Assembly: GCA_012064415.1 (NCBI GenBank)
Contig: SSNU01000208.1
Coordinates: forward strand, 459,770 to 523,769
DNA: 64,000 nt
Direction of reading: 5' to 3'
Source: Gyrodactylus bullatarudis
Taxonomy: Eukaryota > Platyhelminthes > Monogenea > Gyrodactylidea > Gyrodactylidae
The notes below the pieces were generated by a model. It was given only the letters and a program-made list of their open reading frames with translations, was not told the origin of the DNA and ran no database searches. The first letter of the stretch is position 1, and each line of letters starts with the position of its first letter. Below are positions 19,269-30,768 of this stretch, one piece after another. The position numbers and the translations under genes are program-made.

Positions 19269-21296
19269 ATGATTGCTTCAAAACATTTAATTCATTTTTG
19301 TTTTAATCTGATCAGGAATCAAATGAATAACTACAATTCTTATGGAAATTTCCCTGAAACTCGTGATAACATCTATTATTTCGATTCGAATTATGAAAAT
19401 TCTCAGTACAAATTTAGTCAGAATGTTCCCTCTGATGACTTGAATCAAATTTCTTACCAATGTAATGCTTATCCATCGAGTCCAAACAGTTATTATCAAA
19501 ATTATCAAATAAATAATCACTGCATGGCTCCATATTACAAGGATTATTATTATGACGAGAAAGGAAATTACATAGATCCAATAAATTACAATATACAAAA
19601 AGTCCCTGAGCAAATCTCTCATGAATACTCAGCCAATCTATATTCTCTCAATCAACCTGAATATGCTCCTATGAATATGCTGGTTGAAGAAAAAAAGATT
19701 TCTGTCTCAAAAGATAAGCTTTACTATTCATGTAAAGAATGCTCCAAGAAATTTGATCGGCAGAGTCATTTGACCATGCATCTTCGGACGCATGATGGTA
19801 TCAAACCCTTTGTATGTTCAATTTGCGCCAGGAGATTTACTCAAATGTCAAATCTTAAACGACACATGAAATTTCACAAATCTTGGCCAGTCTATAGACA
19901 ACGTCATCAAAAAGGCTTTCGTTTCAACAAAACATATTCTTCGATAATCCGCAAATATAAAAATATGAGGAATAGTAACTCACATAATCGCCAATTTCCT
20001 TCATCCACAGATACCTTTTATGAATGTCGATTTTGCCTGAAGCGATTCTCCTCTTTCATCGAAATTAAAAAGCATATGAGTGGCCATAAGGATAAAATGA
20101 TCTATTATTGCGTTTACCCTCAATGTCAGTTAACTTTCAAAAGTCTTGAAGCCTACATGAATCATTTGAATGTTGGCCACCAGATTTCCGATTACAGTAC
20201 AAGTAATCTCCCGGAGTATCCTTGTTTCAAGTGCTCTTTGCGTTTCGATAATATTTCAGCTCTACAACTTCACTACTCAGAGAAACCTGATCATGAACCG
20301 TATTCATATACTAAAGAGAAAATTGTAGTGGATAAATTCAATACAACTAATGAAATGTGAGTTTGTTTCAAGTCATAAATCTATCTATTAGAGTAGGCTG
20401 AATTTTTCAACTTTTCCCAGCCTTTATCTCATTTTGAAGATGATCGAAAACTGAGCATTTTTTCCTATTAAACCATAGGTTTTCAAGTTTGTTCTGATAT
20501 TCAAAATCTCGATTGAAGATGACAAGAACACACCCCAAGATTTTTTCACTGAATCTTACTACGAGAAAGGACAGAATTAAGATTTTTGAATTGTTTTTAC
20601 AATATTTTGAATACAAATAGTGTTAATTGAGGTCTTTTTCACATGTAGAAATAATTTCCTTGGAAATTAGGTAAATTTAGATGATTTTAGGAAGAATCGG
20701 ATTTTTGTATATCAGAATATGAATATATTTCATTTTAATTTTACAAAAATGTGTTTTCTCAGTTAAAGCTTCAATTTTTGACCAAGGCATGGAACATTGT
20801 TCGGGAAAATCGAATTTTGAGTTACCCTAATATCTATTCTTTTCATTTAAATTCTAGTCCGTTCGAGCAACTGCCTTCTGAAAGTCTCCAACCAGATGAG
20901 AATGATCATTTTTCAATATCCATTCAGATAAACAATTCTCAAGACTCTGACAAAATAATTAAAGCGATTAACGAAGCAGTCGGCTCAAAGAATATTTCCA
21001 TAAAACGTGAAAAGATTTCAGATAAAACTCCCAAGCCAGTCGTACAGACAGCTGACTTTGTCTGTGAGATTTGTCATAAGCCTTTCAAAAGACGAGAATG
21101 GTTTACTAATCATGAGAAACTCTGTAGTCAAAAATTGAATGAAAAGATTCGCAGAAATATGAGAATATCACAACTTGCCAATGAGAATCCCAAGGACTCG
21201 AGTCTTTTTGAACATGTGGTTAATAAATCATCTTCTTCAACACAACCGTCTACCCTTTTGTACAAAACCAGATCTGGACGAATTATATCAAAATAA
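19269..21296 (+). CDS. C2H2 zinc-finger protein
   Basis: Exons 19269-20356 and 20858-21296 (phase 2 junction) give about 508 residues. The first 145 residues are rich in Tyr, Asn and Ser. Fingers follow: two tandem classical fingers joined by a TGEKP-like linker (HDGIKPF), a third ([10 protein letters not shown]...H), a C-x4-C finger (YYCVYPQC), a degenerate one (YPCFKC), and a C2HC-type finger in exon 2 ([10 protein letters not shown]). It is likely a nuclear DNA-binding factor, but no orthologue is recognised. Translation could start at the ATG at 19323, which follows a good 3' splice site. The intron is almost entirely a dispersed repeat. The TAA stop overlaps the AATAAA signal. Confidence 0.8.
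20393..20857. repeat. Dispersed repeat filling the zinc-finger intron
   Basis: About 465 of the 501 intron bases match repeat copies elsewhere: 20393-20487 with 21598-21672, 20490-20575 with 9456-9580 and 49836-49930, and 20750-20840 with 12008-12105. This is the most complete copy in the window. It begins about 38 nt after the 5' splice site and reaches the 3' splice site. Confidence 0.75.
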
Positions 21297-21297
21297 A
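21292..21297 (+). terminator. Poly(A) signal overlapping zinc-finger stop codon
   Basis: AATAAA contains the TAA stop (21294-21296), so the 3' UTR must be very short. The next gene's first visible 3' splice site lies 110 nt downstream. Confidence 0.6.
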
Positions 21298-21407
21298 AAT
21301 ATTTAAAATTGTTCGCTTCTCTTCTAACATTAATTTTCCAACTCTATTTTGTTAATTTATCGCATAATTATCAACTTGAATGTAATATCCATCTATCTAC
21401 GCATCAG

Positions 21408-23800
21408 GAAAAAATCACCCGTCCCATCTTAACCAGTCAGAATGGACCAGCTCTAAAATTTGAATTGCTAGCAGAATGTTCAGTGACAAAGGCTCGTCTA
21501 ACAAATATTCACATGATCAACTGTCCTGATGGTCCAGTCCAAAGTCCCGTAAGTTGAACTTATTCTTTACTGTATATTATACAGTTTATATGAATTAGAG
21601 TAGGCCAAATTTTTCAACTTTTCCCAGCCTTTATCTCATTTTAAAACTGAGCATTTTTTCCTACTGTAATAGGTTTTTATGCCAGTCGGTACTCAAGGTA
21701 CAATAAAAGGAGTAACAGTTGCACAAATGAAAGAAATGGATTGTAGAATCCTCCTTGGTAACACCTACCATCTGGGTCATAGGCCTGGGCCAGAAATCCT
21801 GAGAAAAGCTGGTGGTCTCCACAAGTTCATGTCATGGCCTCGGTGTATTCTGACAGATTCTGGAGGCTTTCAAATGGTTTCTCTCGTTGAGCTGAGCGAA
21901 ACTACTGAGGACGGTGTCAAATTTATTTCTCCTCATAATAACACTGAAATGTTATTGACACCAGAATACTCTGTTGGTGTTCTACAAGGTAAACTTTTGT
22001 TACACGATATGAATAACACTGGTGATGGCTTGAAATTTTTTTCATGAGGTTATATCATAAATTCTGATGTAAAATTTCACGCTGATCACGAATTTGTTAT
22101 TGGAAAAATTCAGCTGTCTGTTAGATGAGATAATGGACAGAAAAACCTCTCAGACTTTTGTTATTTGATAGAAGATTTAAACTATTTTTACCATCTGAAA
22201 GAAGGATACATTTTGAACGTAATGGCTCTATTTTTATTTATTTCAAAAGTTTTTTAGTCTGCTAAAACAAGACGTAGAGAAAATAATTAGTTATCTGAGA
22301 CATTTTTCGAATTATGTTCATTTATGGTGTATTTTTTGCTAGTTTATATTATCAGGTTTTCACAAATTTTAGAAATTCTCTCTCCTGATTGGTGAGTCTT
22401 GTTTCAACCAATGACTAGCCAGAATTTTTCCTCATCATCTTAATTAAAGTTTATAAAACTGGCCTCCACCTGTGTAATTAATAATTACTAATTATTCATA
22501 TGGCAATAATATTTTTGAACCTTTTTATTTTTCTACACAGCTGCACTCGGCTCAGATGTTGTAATGCAACTCGATCATGTTCTTCACGTTCTCACACCAG
22601 AGCCGGATAAAATTGAAGATGCTACCAAGCGTTCAATTCGATGGCTCGATCGTGGCATAAAGGCTCATGAACCAGTTAAAGATAGACAAAATATTTTTGC
22701 AATCACACAGGGAGGCCTAGACCTAGAATTAAGAAAGTATTGCATTGAAGAAATGCTCAAACGTAAGGATAACATTCCAGGTTTCGCTATTGGCGGTTTA
22801 AGTGGAGGTGAATCAAGAGATTCTTTTTGGCGGACAATTACACATTCCACTAGTCTTTTGCCAAAGGAAAAACCCAGGTATCTCATGGGCGTCGGTTTTC
22901 CTGTGGATTTGGTTGTTTGTATTGCTCTGGGTGTAGACATGTTTGACTGTGTTTATCCTACTCGAACGGGACGTTTCGGCGCTGCCCTTGTACCATGGGG
23001 TATTCTTCATCTATCAAACAACTGCTATGGCTTCGACTTTAATCCAATTCAAGAGAATTGCGAGTGTGTTGCATGTAAGAGGAAAATTCCACGAGCATGG
23101 TTTCAGATTGCTCTTGGGGCTCGACAACCAGTTGCTTCATCAATGATCTCCCAGCACAATTTGCATTTCTTATTGAACCTTATGAAAAACATTCGAAATA
23201 CCTTGAAGGAGGACAAATTCCCACAATTCTTGCAAAAATTTTTCTCCATTCGCTGGCCAAGCACTATTCCAGGTATGGTTTTTTGTCTTGAATCCTGTTA
23301 TTAATTATTTTTAGGTTAGAATATTTTTCAAATTACATTAGAGAAAACCTTTACATCTCAAGACACTTAATCTGATGCAGAAAAATTATCAGGACTTTGA
23401 GATAAGCTTGGAAATAAGTACGATCAAATAGGTGTATTTTTGCTTAGCTGAAAATTGCTTAATTGAGTGACGTCGCCCAAGCATTAGGTTGGCTACTCTA
23501 AATCTTTTAAGTCAAAATCTGATTGGCTGCAAATTTAGAAATAAATAACAGAATAGCAATGATTTTTACATTACTCATAAGTTATAATTATAACTATAAA
23601 AACCATCAAAATCTTTAGATTTTTCCGAAATTTTTAGTTGAGCGTTGCTCTAATATACACTTTTTTCAGATGGTCACAATTCGAATGAATACGATGGTAA
23701 TAAACCACCTAAATGGACAATTGATGCGTTAGCTTCGGTTAATATCGACATTAGTCATGTTGGTCGTGAAGGGGTGGAAGCCAAAAAGTTGAAAGAGTAG
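21408..23800 (+). CDS. QTRT1: Queuine tRNA-ribosyltransferase catalytic subunit
   Basis: It exchanges guanine 34 for queuine in tRNAs with GUN anticodons, with a partner subunit in animals. Visible exons are 21408-21548, 21673-21988, 22541-23272 and 23670-23800, giving about 439 residues. FMPVGTQGT and [13 protein letters not shown] form the base pocket, and DSGGFQMVS carries one essential Asp. GGLSGGE and PRYLMGVG follow, and [13 protein letters not shown] carries the nucleophilic Asp. Zinc ligands are CECVAC and the His of SQHN. The end [10 protein letters not shown] matches the family. No in-frame ATG precedes the conserved region after the upstream stop at 21294. The exon appears to start at a 3' splice site (cag, to 21407) in phase 0, so the initiator must come from an unseen upstream exon or a spliced leader. 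Confidence 0.9.
21598..21672. repeat. Dispersed repeat in QTRT1 intron 1
   Basis: Matches 20393-20487, including 'caacttttcccagcctttat' and 'actgagcattttttccta'. Homology runs up to the tagGTTTT at the 3' splice site, so the repeat supplies the acceptor. Confidence 0.75.
22055..22260. repeat. Dispersed repeat in QTRT1 intron 2
   Basis: Aligns with 51112-51345. Shared blocks include 'aattctgatgtaaaa', 'gagataatg', 'accatctgaaag' and 'attttgaacgtaatg'. The two are imperfect copies of an otherwise unidentified family. Confidence 0.7.
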
Positions 23801-23821
23801 CATGTTATATTTTTGCGTAAA

Positions 23822-23827
23822 AATAAA
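23822..23827 (+). terminator. Poly(A) signal of QTRT1
   Basis: AATAAA, 22 nt after the stop. The next gene's possible acceptor (tag at 23928-23930) is about 100 nt further on. Confidence 0.65.
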
Positions 23828-23934
23828 AACCCTTTATTCGTAACCAAGAGAGACTCACTTTTCACTCTTGACCAGCTAAAATATGCCATTATTATTTTCC
23901 CTTGATAATTTTGATCTCTATGCTATGTAGATTG

Positions 23935-25424
23935 ATGAAGTTTTTCCTAATCGGGATCATTCTCTATCGTTTAGTCCTTAACCTGGGCCTAGTAAGGACC
24001 TTTTTTGTACCGGATGAATTTTGGCAAAGTACAGATGTTGCACATGAAATTATTTACCGGTAGGTTTCTCATCTTTTGAATGTACATTTCTATTGAATGT
24101 TTCCTCTAGAAAAAATGAATCTCTAACTTGGGAATGGAACAAGGACAACGCCCTCCGGTCCCCCATTTATCCTTACATAATAGGTTATCTCGTGTTCTAC
24201 CCCCTGAAATTGCTCAACATTGATTCTGCATTCCTGATTAGGCTGGGGCCAAGGTTATTTCATTCCCTCCTGACCATAACTGGGGACTTTTACTTTTACA
24301 ATTATTGTCAGATCAAATATCCCAAGGAACAATTGCATCATCTGTTTCTAGTCTATTATTCCAATTGGTTCCTCTTTTATATGTCGCCTCGGCCATTAAT
24401 TAATAACGTAGAATTGGTGTTTGTGCTCATGACTGGATATTATCATTTAAAGGCTTCCCAGACCATGTACAAACTATTGATGATAGTTTCATGTCTTTTT
24501 AGACCAACTTCCATTATTTATATGGCTACATGGCTCATAAAGGACTTAAATTCGAGAAATTTTTTCACAAAATTCAAGGAGTACCTATTCCTTACTATGA
24601 TTCCCCTAACTGTTTCAGTTATTTTTGATTCCATCTTTTATCAACAATGGACAATGAATCAAGTTAATTTCTTTCTATTCAACTTTTTCACCAATGGTGC
24701 TGACTTCTATGGAGTCCATCATAAACTTTGGTATCTGATCGAGGGAATACCGTCCATTATGACAATAAGTACAATTCCATTGGTTTTTATGATCGTCTTG
24801 CAAGCGGGTAGACTGGAAACTGATCTCAAGATGCGATTTTTCATACCCCTTTCATGTCTGAGTCTAATTGGACATAAGGAAATACGCTTCATCCTGCCCC
24901 TACTCCCAGTCATGTGTGAGATAGTTTCACGTGTGAATGTTCCAAAAGAAACCTGGAAAAAGTATTTCCTTCAGCTCTACACGTTGTGCAATATAGCCAT
25001 GATGGTTTACTTTTCCCTGTTCCATCAAATCGGTCCAATGTCAGTGGTTGATCTGTTTGACGAGTGGAATAACTCGGGTATGAAAAAAATATTCCTAATT
25101 ACTCCGTGCCATACAATACCACCGAGGAGTTATCTACACTCCCAACACCTCGATATATCCTCTCTGTCATGTGAGCCAAACTTATCTGGTCAAAAAGACT
25201 ATGTTGACGAGGCAGATTTATTCTTTGACAACTTCAAGGTGTCCTCAAAAGAAATGATAGCCGCTTACCAGCCAGACTGCATTGTCCTATTTGAAAAGTT
25301 CACCAGAGAATTATCCAATGTGTTGGTGTTGAGAGGATATCAGCTGGAAAGAAGAATATTTCACTCGCTCATTCTCACCCATTCAAGGCATGACAACTAT
25401 ATTAATGTTTGGTGTAGATTATGA
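23935..25424 (+). CDS. PIGB: GPI mannosyltransferase 3
   Basis: It adds the third mannose to the GPI anchor precursor in the ER lumen (GT22 family). Exons 23935-24059 and 24110-25424 (50-nt intron) encode 479 residues. The luminal catalytic loop is FFVPDEFWQSTDVAH, followed across the intron by LTWEWNKDNALRSPIYP, the PIGB form of the family signature. Multiple hydrophobic helices follow. The luminal C-terminal region has FLITPCHTIPP, CEPNLSGQKDYVDEADLF and IVLFEKF, all matching PIGB rather than PIGZ or PIGM. It follows QTRT1 on the same strand with about 134 bp between stop and start. An acceptor-like tag lies 4 nt before the ATG. Confidence 0.9.
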
Positions 25425-25465
25425 GAAAGACAACAGTACATGCTACAAAATTTTATTTTTATTTG

Positions 25466-25471
25466 AATAAA
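25466..25471 (+). terminator. Poly(A) signal of PIGB
   Basis: AATAAA about 42 nt after the PIGB stop codon. Confidence 0.65.
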
Positions 25472-25474
25472 CTT

Positions 25475-26600
25475 TATTTTGTACAATTTGGAAAATAAAA
25501 GAAACAATCTGTTCAAGTGCTTTATGATCTTGCAGCGTATTTTCGCGATTTATATTTCATTTGATGTGAGGTTATAGGGAATACGATAGAATGCAAGCTC
25601 ACTCTGAAAGTAGAAACAACATGATAATGATGCTCGAGATGCAATAGGGTTTTCTCCTGGGAGTGTCTGGATATGGATTACTCAATATTGAGACAGTTTC
25701 AGATAACCTTGTTAATACTTACGTGACAAAAATAATTTATCAATACCCTCATAAAGAACCAGTTTGGTGTTTTTTATAACCTCTTAATCATATGCATTTG
25801 ATGAGTTTAAAGTATTATTGTTTGAGGTTACAAGGGAATCGAGTATGACCCTGAAAATATGAGGAACTCATATTTATTCTTGGATCCAAATTGAAGTGAG
25901 TTTTACTTTCAAATAATAATGTATTTCTGATTTACTCTAATCTCAACAATCGACAATAGGAATGTTTGTAAAAAAAATCATAAGTCCCATTGAATATCTT
26001 ATTGTTGCAAGAAAAACTATTTGCTATCCAAATTGCGATGCATAAATTTCTACGCGTTTCTTCTTTCATTTCAAAAGTTGACAACAATACCAAAATCGAT
26101 GCCAACAGCAGTTCAATTCTATGAACAAGAACGCAGTTTGTTATTTTTTAGTTTGAAAGAAATTTTATCAAATTTTCTATTCTTTTTAAGAAGGTATTTT
26201 GAGAAAAACAATAATCTTTTCTAACGCCCTGAGTACGCAGAGAGGGGGTGTTTTAATGTAACAAAAGATGATGATGATACACTTGAGATTGATTTGATGA
26301 GAAAACTCTAATCTTTTTAATTGGAGTTAATAAAATAAAAATTGATTATAAAGAAATGATGTTCAAAACATACTTGAAGTCTCCGTTGATGGATAGATAA
26401 ATAGACAGACAGAGACAGATAAAGAGAGAGATATTTCACTAGAAAGAGAGAAAGTTTATGGAATGATGATACACTCTCCCCTTTGATGTGTGTGTGTATG
26501 TTTCTATGATCACTGATCAGAGAAAAATAAAATACCAATCAATTCGCACTTTGGTCAATAGGGGGAGTAGTATAGGAGGAAGGTACCGATGGAAGTTTCT
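25475..26600. other. Spacer between convergent PIGB and PNISR
   Basis: No gene is seen. There is purine-rich and tetranucleotide-like sequence (gaca/gata) near 26395-26440 and a (GT)n run near 26485. The PNISR 3' UTR on the minus strand is expected in the right part. Confidence 0.5.
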
Positions 26601-26611
26601 GATTGGAGCAA

Positions 26612-28454
26612 TTATCTGCGACTCTTGTGCTTTCGCCGGCTTGAACTGTGGCGAGAATTCTTTTTGGAGCTTCTCCTAGAATTATCTGACGAAGAGGAGG
26701 ATCTAATAAAGAAGGGTGATTTTGAAATGATATTTTCTCTCTAATGGGGAAAGTGGTTCACTTACATTTTTGATTTGGAGCTTTTTTCACTTCTTCGTTT
26801 ACTACGACTTCTGTGTTTGGACTTTTTGGAGTGTTTTTTAATTGTAGAATCTTCCTCAGAGGAAGAGGAATCTGAGTTCGATGAGGAGGAAGAGGTGCGA
26901 GAGGATCTTTTGCCAGACTTTTTCTTGGGCCGTGATTCTCGGGGCGAGTTCTGTTTACTTGTAGATACAGAAGTGTTCTCACTACCACTAGGTTCAATGC
27001 CAATCAATTTGGCTAATGGATTATCAGCGGTGTTATCGTCACTGGAGTGATCTTCATCTTCACTTCCATAAGCTACCAAGCCTTGAATTAAATTTTTTTT
27101 CAATTAGTAACCTTTAGAAATTAGAAATATTCTTATTCTCATGTGTGCATAGATGATAACTCACTAGATGCAATTTGAGCAACTTTTGGAGTTTCATCTT
27201 CATCTGCATTTTCTCGAGCATTTTTGGGTTTCTTTTGCGTCTGGCTAATTTTTTCCTTCTTACTTTTCAAATGATCAAATAGATCGTTAACAATTTCATG
27301 AAGCATCTCTGACGTGACATCAAGCATGACAGTAGTCAGTGTATTAGTGAAAAATTTAGCCTAAATTGTGATGATAAAAGTGAAAGAAAGCTTACAGATT
27401 CAGCTTGACGTTCTTTCGGTGAGAGTCGAGACCAAGCAATTTGAAAGTCCATCAATTCATCGTTGCTCGAAGAAAATGGATGTGATGAAGAACCAGTCTT
27501 CTCAAGGTTTGACTGAATTTAAAATTTTTTTATTGCATAAGCAATCGAATACAAGTGATATAGTACAAAATACAAAGTGATTTTGAAGAATGTATTTCAG
27601 GTACGCGAGGTAGTAGCAAGATATTTTTATCATAGTTATTAAACCTATCGAATTGTGAATGCTTACCGGAATCAGTGTCTCACTGCTAGAAATTAAAAGC
27701 TTTTGATTAGTTAATTTTGGCGATTCGTGTTCGCCTCGTTCATCATCTTCATTCTCAGAGTCTGTATCGTTCAACCATCGAGATCCACTGATATCTTGTT
27801 TGTCCACAACCATATCATCATCATTTAACACGTTAACTTTACTTTCTAGAGGCGAAAAATCAGATAAATTAATTCAAAGCATACTTTCGTTTCTTTTGTT
27901 CTTTTCAATCTTTTCAAGTTCCAGTCGTAGCCAAGTTGGCAATGCCTTTTTTTGTTGCCGAGGCTCAGATGGTGGCGGAATAGTATGACTTTCAAAAGAA
28001 GATGCTTAAAATATTAAATAGGAAAGTACTCGTGAACGTTTTCTCAGATGAAATGAACTCGGGATGAGCATTAATAGCGCTAGGGAATAAGGCAGATTTG
28101 ACAGGGAAAGAATTAGGGGTGTGATTCTAACGATGCTATAAGAAAATTGAAAGACCAATTACTTGATATGAATAACGGAGATCAGTATCGGGCATTGCTT
28201 GAGTAGGGGGTGGAGGCGGAGGAGGCAAATAGTACATATTTTCTTGGGGAACCTATATAATAAGTTGCTAAAGTATAATTTACTGGAGGCGGAATCCGAG
28301 GTGGAGGAGGATTCATTCCCGGATATCTAATACAATGATCGAGCATAGGATTTCGAGGCCATTCTTGAGGAGGATATCTGTATTGTTCTGGGTGGGAATG
28401 CTGAGGAGGATAAGCGAACCCTCCCCACTGATTTTGGGAGCTGTACGGCCACAT
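26612..28454 (-). CDS. PNISR: PNN-interacting serine/arginine-rich protein
   Basis: A nuclear SR-related splicing-speckle protein. Nine exons join in consistent frame to about 450 residues: 28454-28284, 28252-28163, 28126-28038, 27988-27885, 27845-27667, 27512-27396, 27360-27165, 27081-26766 and 26702-26612. It begins MWPYSSQNQWGG, with a Pro/Tyr-rich N-terminus. Exon 4 encodes ALPTWLRLELEKIEK, matching the family's LPAWIREGLEKMEREK. Exon 7 has TTVMLDVTSEMLHEIVND, matching its LLTEILLDVTDEE segment. Exon 8 has GLVAYGSEDED and a Ser-rich RS region, and exon 9 is a short RS tail. Four introns are only 31, 36, 39 and 35 nt. It is much shorter than the vertebrate protein because the RS tail is short. 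Confidence 0.8.
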
Positions 28455-28495
28455 TTATTATCTAGCTTGAAAATGTTGCTTCTTTCAAACAATTT
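28455..28495. promoter_or_regulatory. 41-bp bidirectional intergenic region, PNISR / ASCC2
   Basis: Only 41 bp separate the PNISR start codon (minus) from the ASCC2 start codon (plus). Both promoters and 5' UTRs must overlap or lie within the neighbouring gene. No TATA box is seen. Confidence 0.55.
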
Positions 28496-30734
28496 ATGCA
28501 AATGAAATTTAATGGATTTTGTTTAAATAAAAGTACTTTTCGGATGATTAAAACTGAAGCTTTCTCAAAATTATTCTCCTCGCGTCCTCCTGATGATTTT
28601 TCTACAACAGAAATAGATTTCAAGTCAATTGAATCTCTGACATGCATTCCGTTCGACGATTACTTTTCTAGTTATAGTAAATTTCTTGAAAAAATCTACC
28701 TCGTGTCCTACAAAATAGTTAACTGTCCTGAAAGCTTGTCAGATCATGAATACAATCAATGCTGTAAAATTCTATCGAATATATTTGATTCAACTAACTG
28801 CTCAACTTTGAAGAATAACTCTTCACTAAAGATAAATACTTATGTTGAGTTGGCATATATCGGCTCATTTATTGCCCTACATGGAGGCAGTTCTGGCCTT
28901 AAAATTTCCCAAGACTTGTTCAACTTTCTAAATCACTATCCAAAAAAGGTTAATGAATTTCTGTATACCATCATCATTCCTGATATTCAGTTTACAATCA
29001 AATCGTTAATTGATAATTTTGATTCCGATGAAATTGAAACTCTTCATTCTCAAGTTAACCTTTTTATCTTTTTCCTGGCTTGGATATCGAAAAGGTTTAA
29101 TTTTTCCAAACTGAATGCTACATTAGGTGAATCAAAGTGCCTTGATAAGTAAGCAATTTAAAATTTATTTCAGGATTTTACACATGCTGAACGATTTCTT
29201 TGCAATGTGTTCAAATTATGCAAAGATATTCGCTGAGAAAGAGGTTTTGAATTATTCAGCAATTGGAAGAAAAATATCTCATCTAGGAAGTATGCTCCTA
29301 TTAGAATTCCGACAGATAATTGTGCAGAATTTATTCTTGAATTCTTCGAAATACGTTAACACATTGAATTTCCTTTTGAATTTTTTGAATTACAAAATTT
29401 TGATTCAAGTCTACTGCTCTGTATATCCGATTAAAGAAGATGTTGATAGAATTCGAAAGCAGTATTCAGGAAAAGACATGTAAGGCACAATCATTACAGA
29501 ATTATAACTCAAAATAATATTTATACTGAAAACAGTCCCAACTGAAATAATTTAAATTTACAGAGATGAAAATACGCTCGACTATATTTACCAATCCATC
29601 ATTCAAATAAATCAAGAAAGCAATTTGATCAGTTCTAAAGAGACAAAGGATATTGAGTCCACACACGAAATCGAATTGAACCGAAAAGTCTGTCGTATTC
29701 TCGATATTATTGAAGATGTTGACATCGATCTTGTTAGAGAACATTTGGAAAAAGCTGATGGCAATGTTGAAATGGTCCTGGAACGTCTCCTCGATGCACA
29801 AATTAAGAAGGAAGAGAAATCAGAGCCTATAAACCCATACAAGGATAGCATATGGATCGGTCGTAAGGAAGAGTCCAAATGTGAACGGGTCCTTGATGAA
29901 TTGGAAAAATTGAAGATTATCGATTACGCTGAGAATGTGGATGCCAAGTCAGAGGCATCTAGTGATTTCGACGAAGATGGTAATTATAGAGTCAAAGAAT
30001 TCGATCCCTATGATGGTGAGTTTTGGGAATTTTTCTTTCGTTTATCTCCTTGTTAGTAGTAGCTGTAATTTATTCATTGTTTCATGAATGAATATTGTAC
30101 CCATGTACGCACCATAATTCATGAGGTATATTTCTTTCATATATGTGATCTATGGGTAATATAAAAATTTTGACCAATGAAATCGTATCAAACGCATGCA
30201 AAGATGTTGACCAATTAGAGGGCGACAAAATGAATCGATTTTCCCGATAAAGTAGCATTAAATAGAAAAAGTAGTGAATTTGGTGCTCTAATAATAATTT
30301 TAAAATCAACTAAAACCAATATTCTCTTTCCTTAGATGATGGAAAAGAGTCTGATGGAATTGATTTCGATGCAGACTTTAAACACGAAGAGGAACAACCG
30401 AAAGAGGAATCTCCTCAGAAACCAAGGAACACTTTAGATATTGAGAATCCGGAGGTTATCCGTCAACGTCTCATGGCAAGAAATGCTAGTAAACGAGTAA
30501 GAAATATTGAAGTAAATTCAAATTGTTATCAAAATAATGATTTCCCCTCCTGTGTAATTTTAGGCGTTCAGAAGGGGTAAAATTCCTCAGAATAATCAGC
30601 CTACCACCTCAATTGCCACATCAACTCAAGACTCCAACAAGGCGAACAGAAACTTTCATTTTAAAGATGTTAACAAGTCCAGGATTGGCAATCATAACAG
30701 GAAGAATCTTGCTGATCGTAAAAGACATGTTTAA
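28496..30734 (+). CDS. ASCC2: Activating signal cointegrator 1 complex subunit 2
   Basis: A subunit of the ASCC helicase complex that binds ubiquitin in alkylation repair and in splitting collided ribosomes. Exons 28496-29148, 29174-29479, 29564-30015, 30336-30496 and 30564-30734 join in frame to 580 residues. The N-terminal helical region is poorly conserved. The CUE-like segment lies near residues 360-400 (VCRILDIIEDVDIDLV then GNVEMVLERLLD). An acidic stretch DPYDDDG precedes ENPEVIRQRLMAR. The C-terminus GNHNRKNLADRKRH matches the family's NHNRRTMADRKR. Intron 1 is 25 nt if its GTAAGC donor is used, or 37 nt with an in-frame GTGCCT alternative at 29137. The human protein is about 757 residues. 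Confidence 0.82.
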
Positions 30735-30768
30735 GAAGCAGTATACAAAGAGAGGATGAACATTTTTA

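Noticed and set aside
21294..21311. Zinc-finger and QTRT1 frames are in the same phase, separated by a single TAA (readthrough fusion?)
   Set aside because: The chance of matching phase is one in three, the intervening residues are not conserved, and the stop sits in a poly(A) signal, so two separate genes are more likely.
24093..25424. PIGZ/SMP3 (fourth mannosyltransferase) as identity of the GT22 gene
   Set aside because: The LTWEW segment and the C-terminal PCHxxP and YVDEADLF blocks fit PIGB, not PIGZ.
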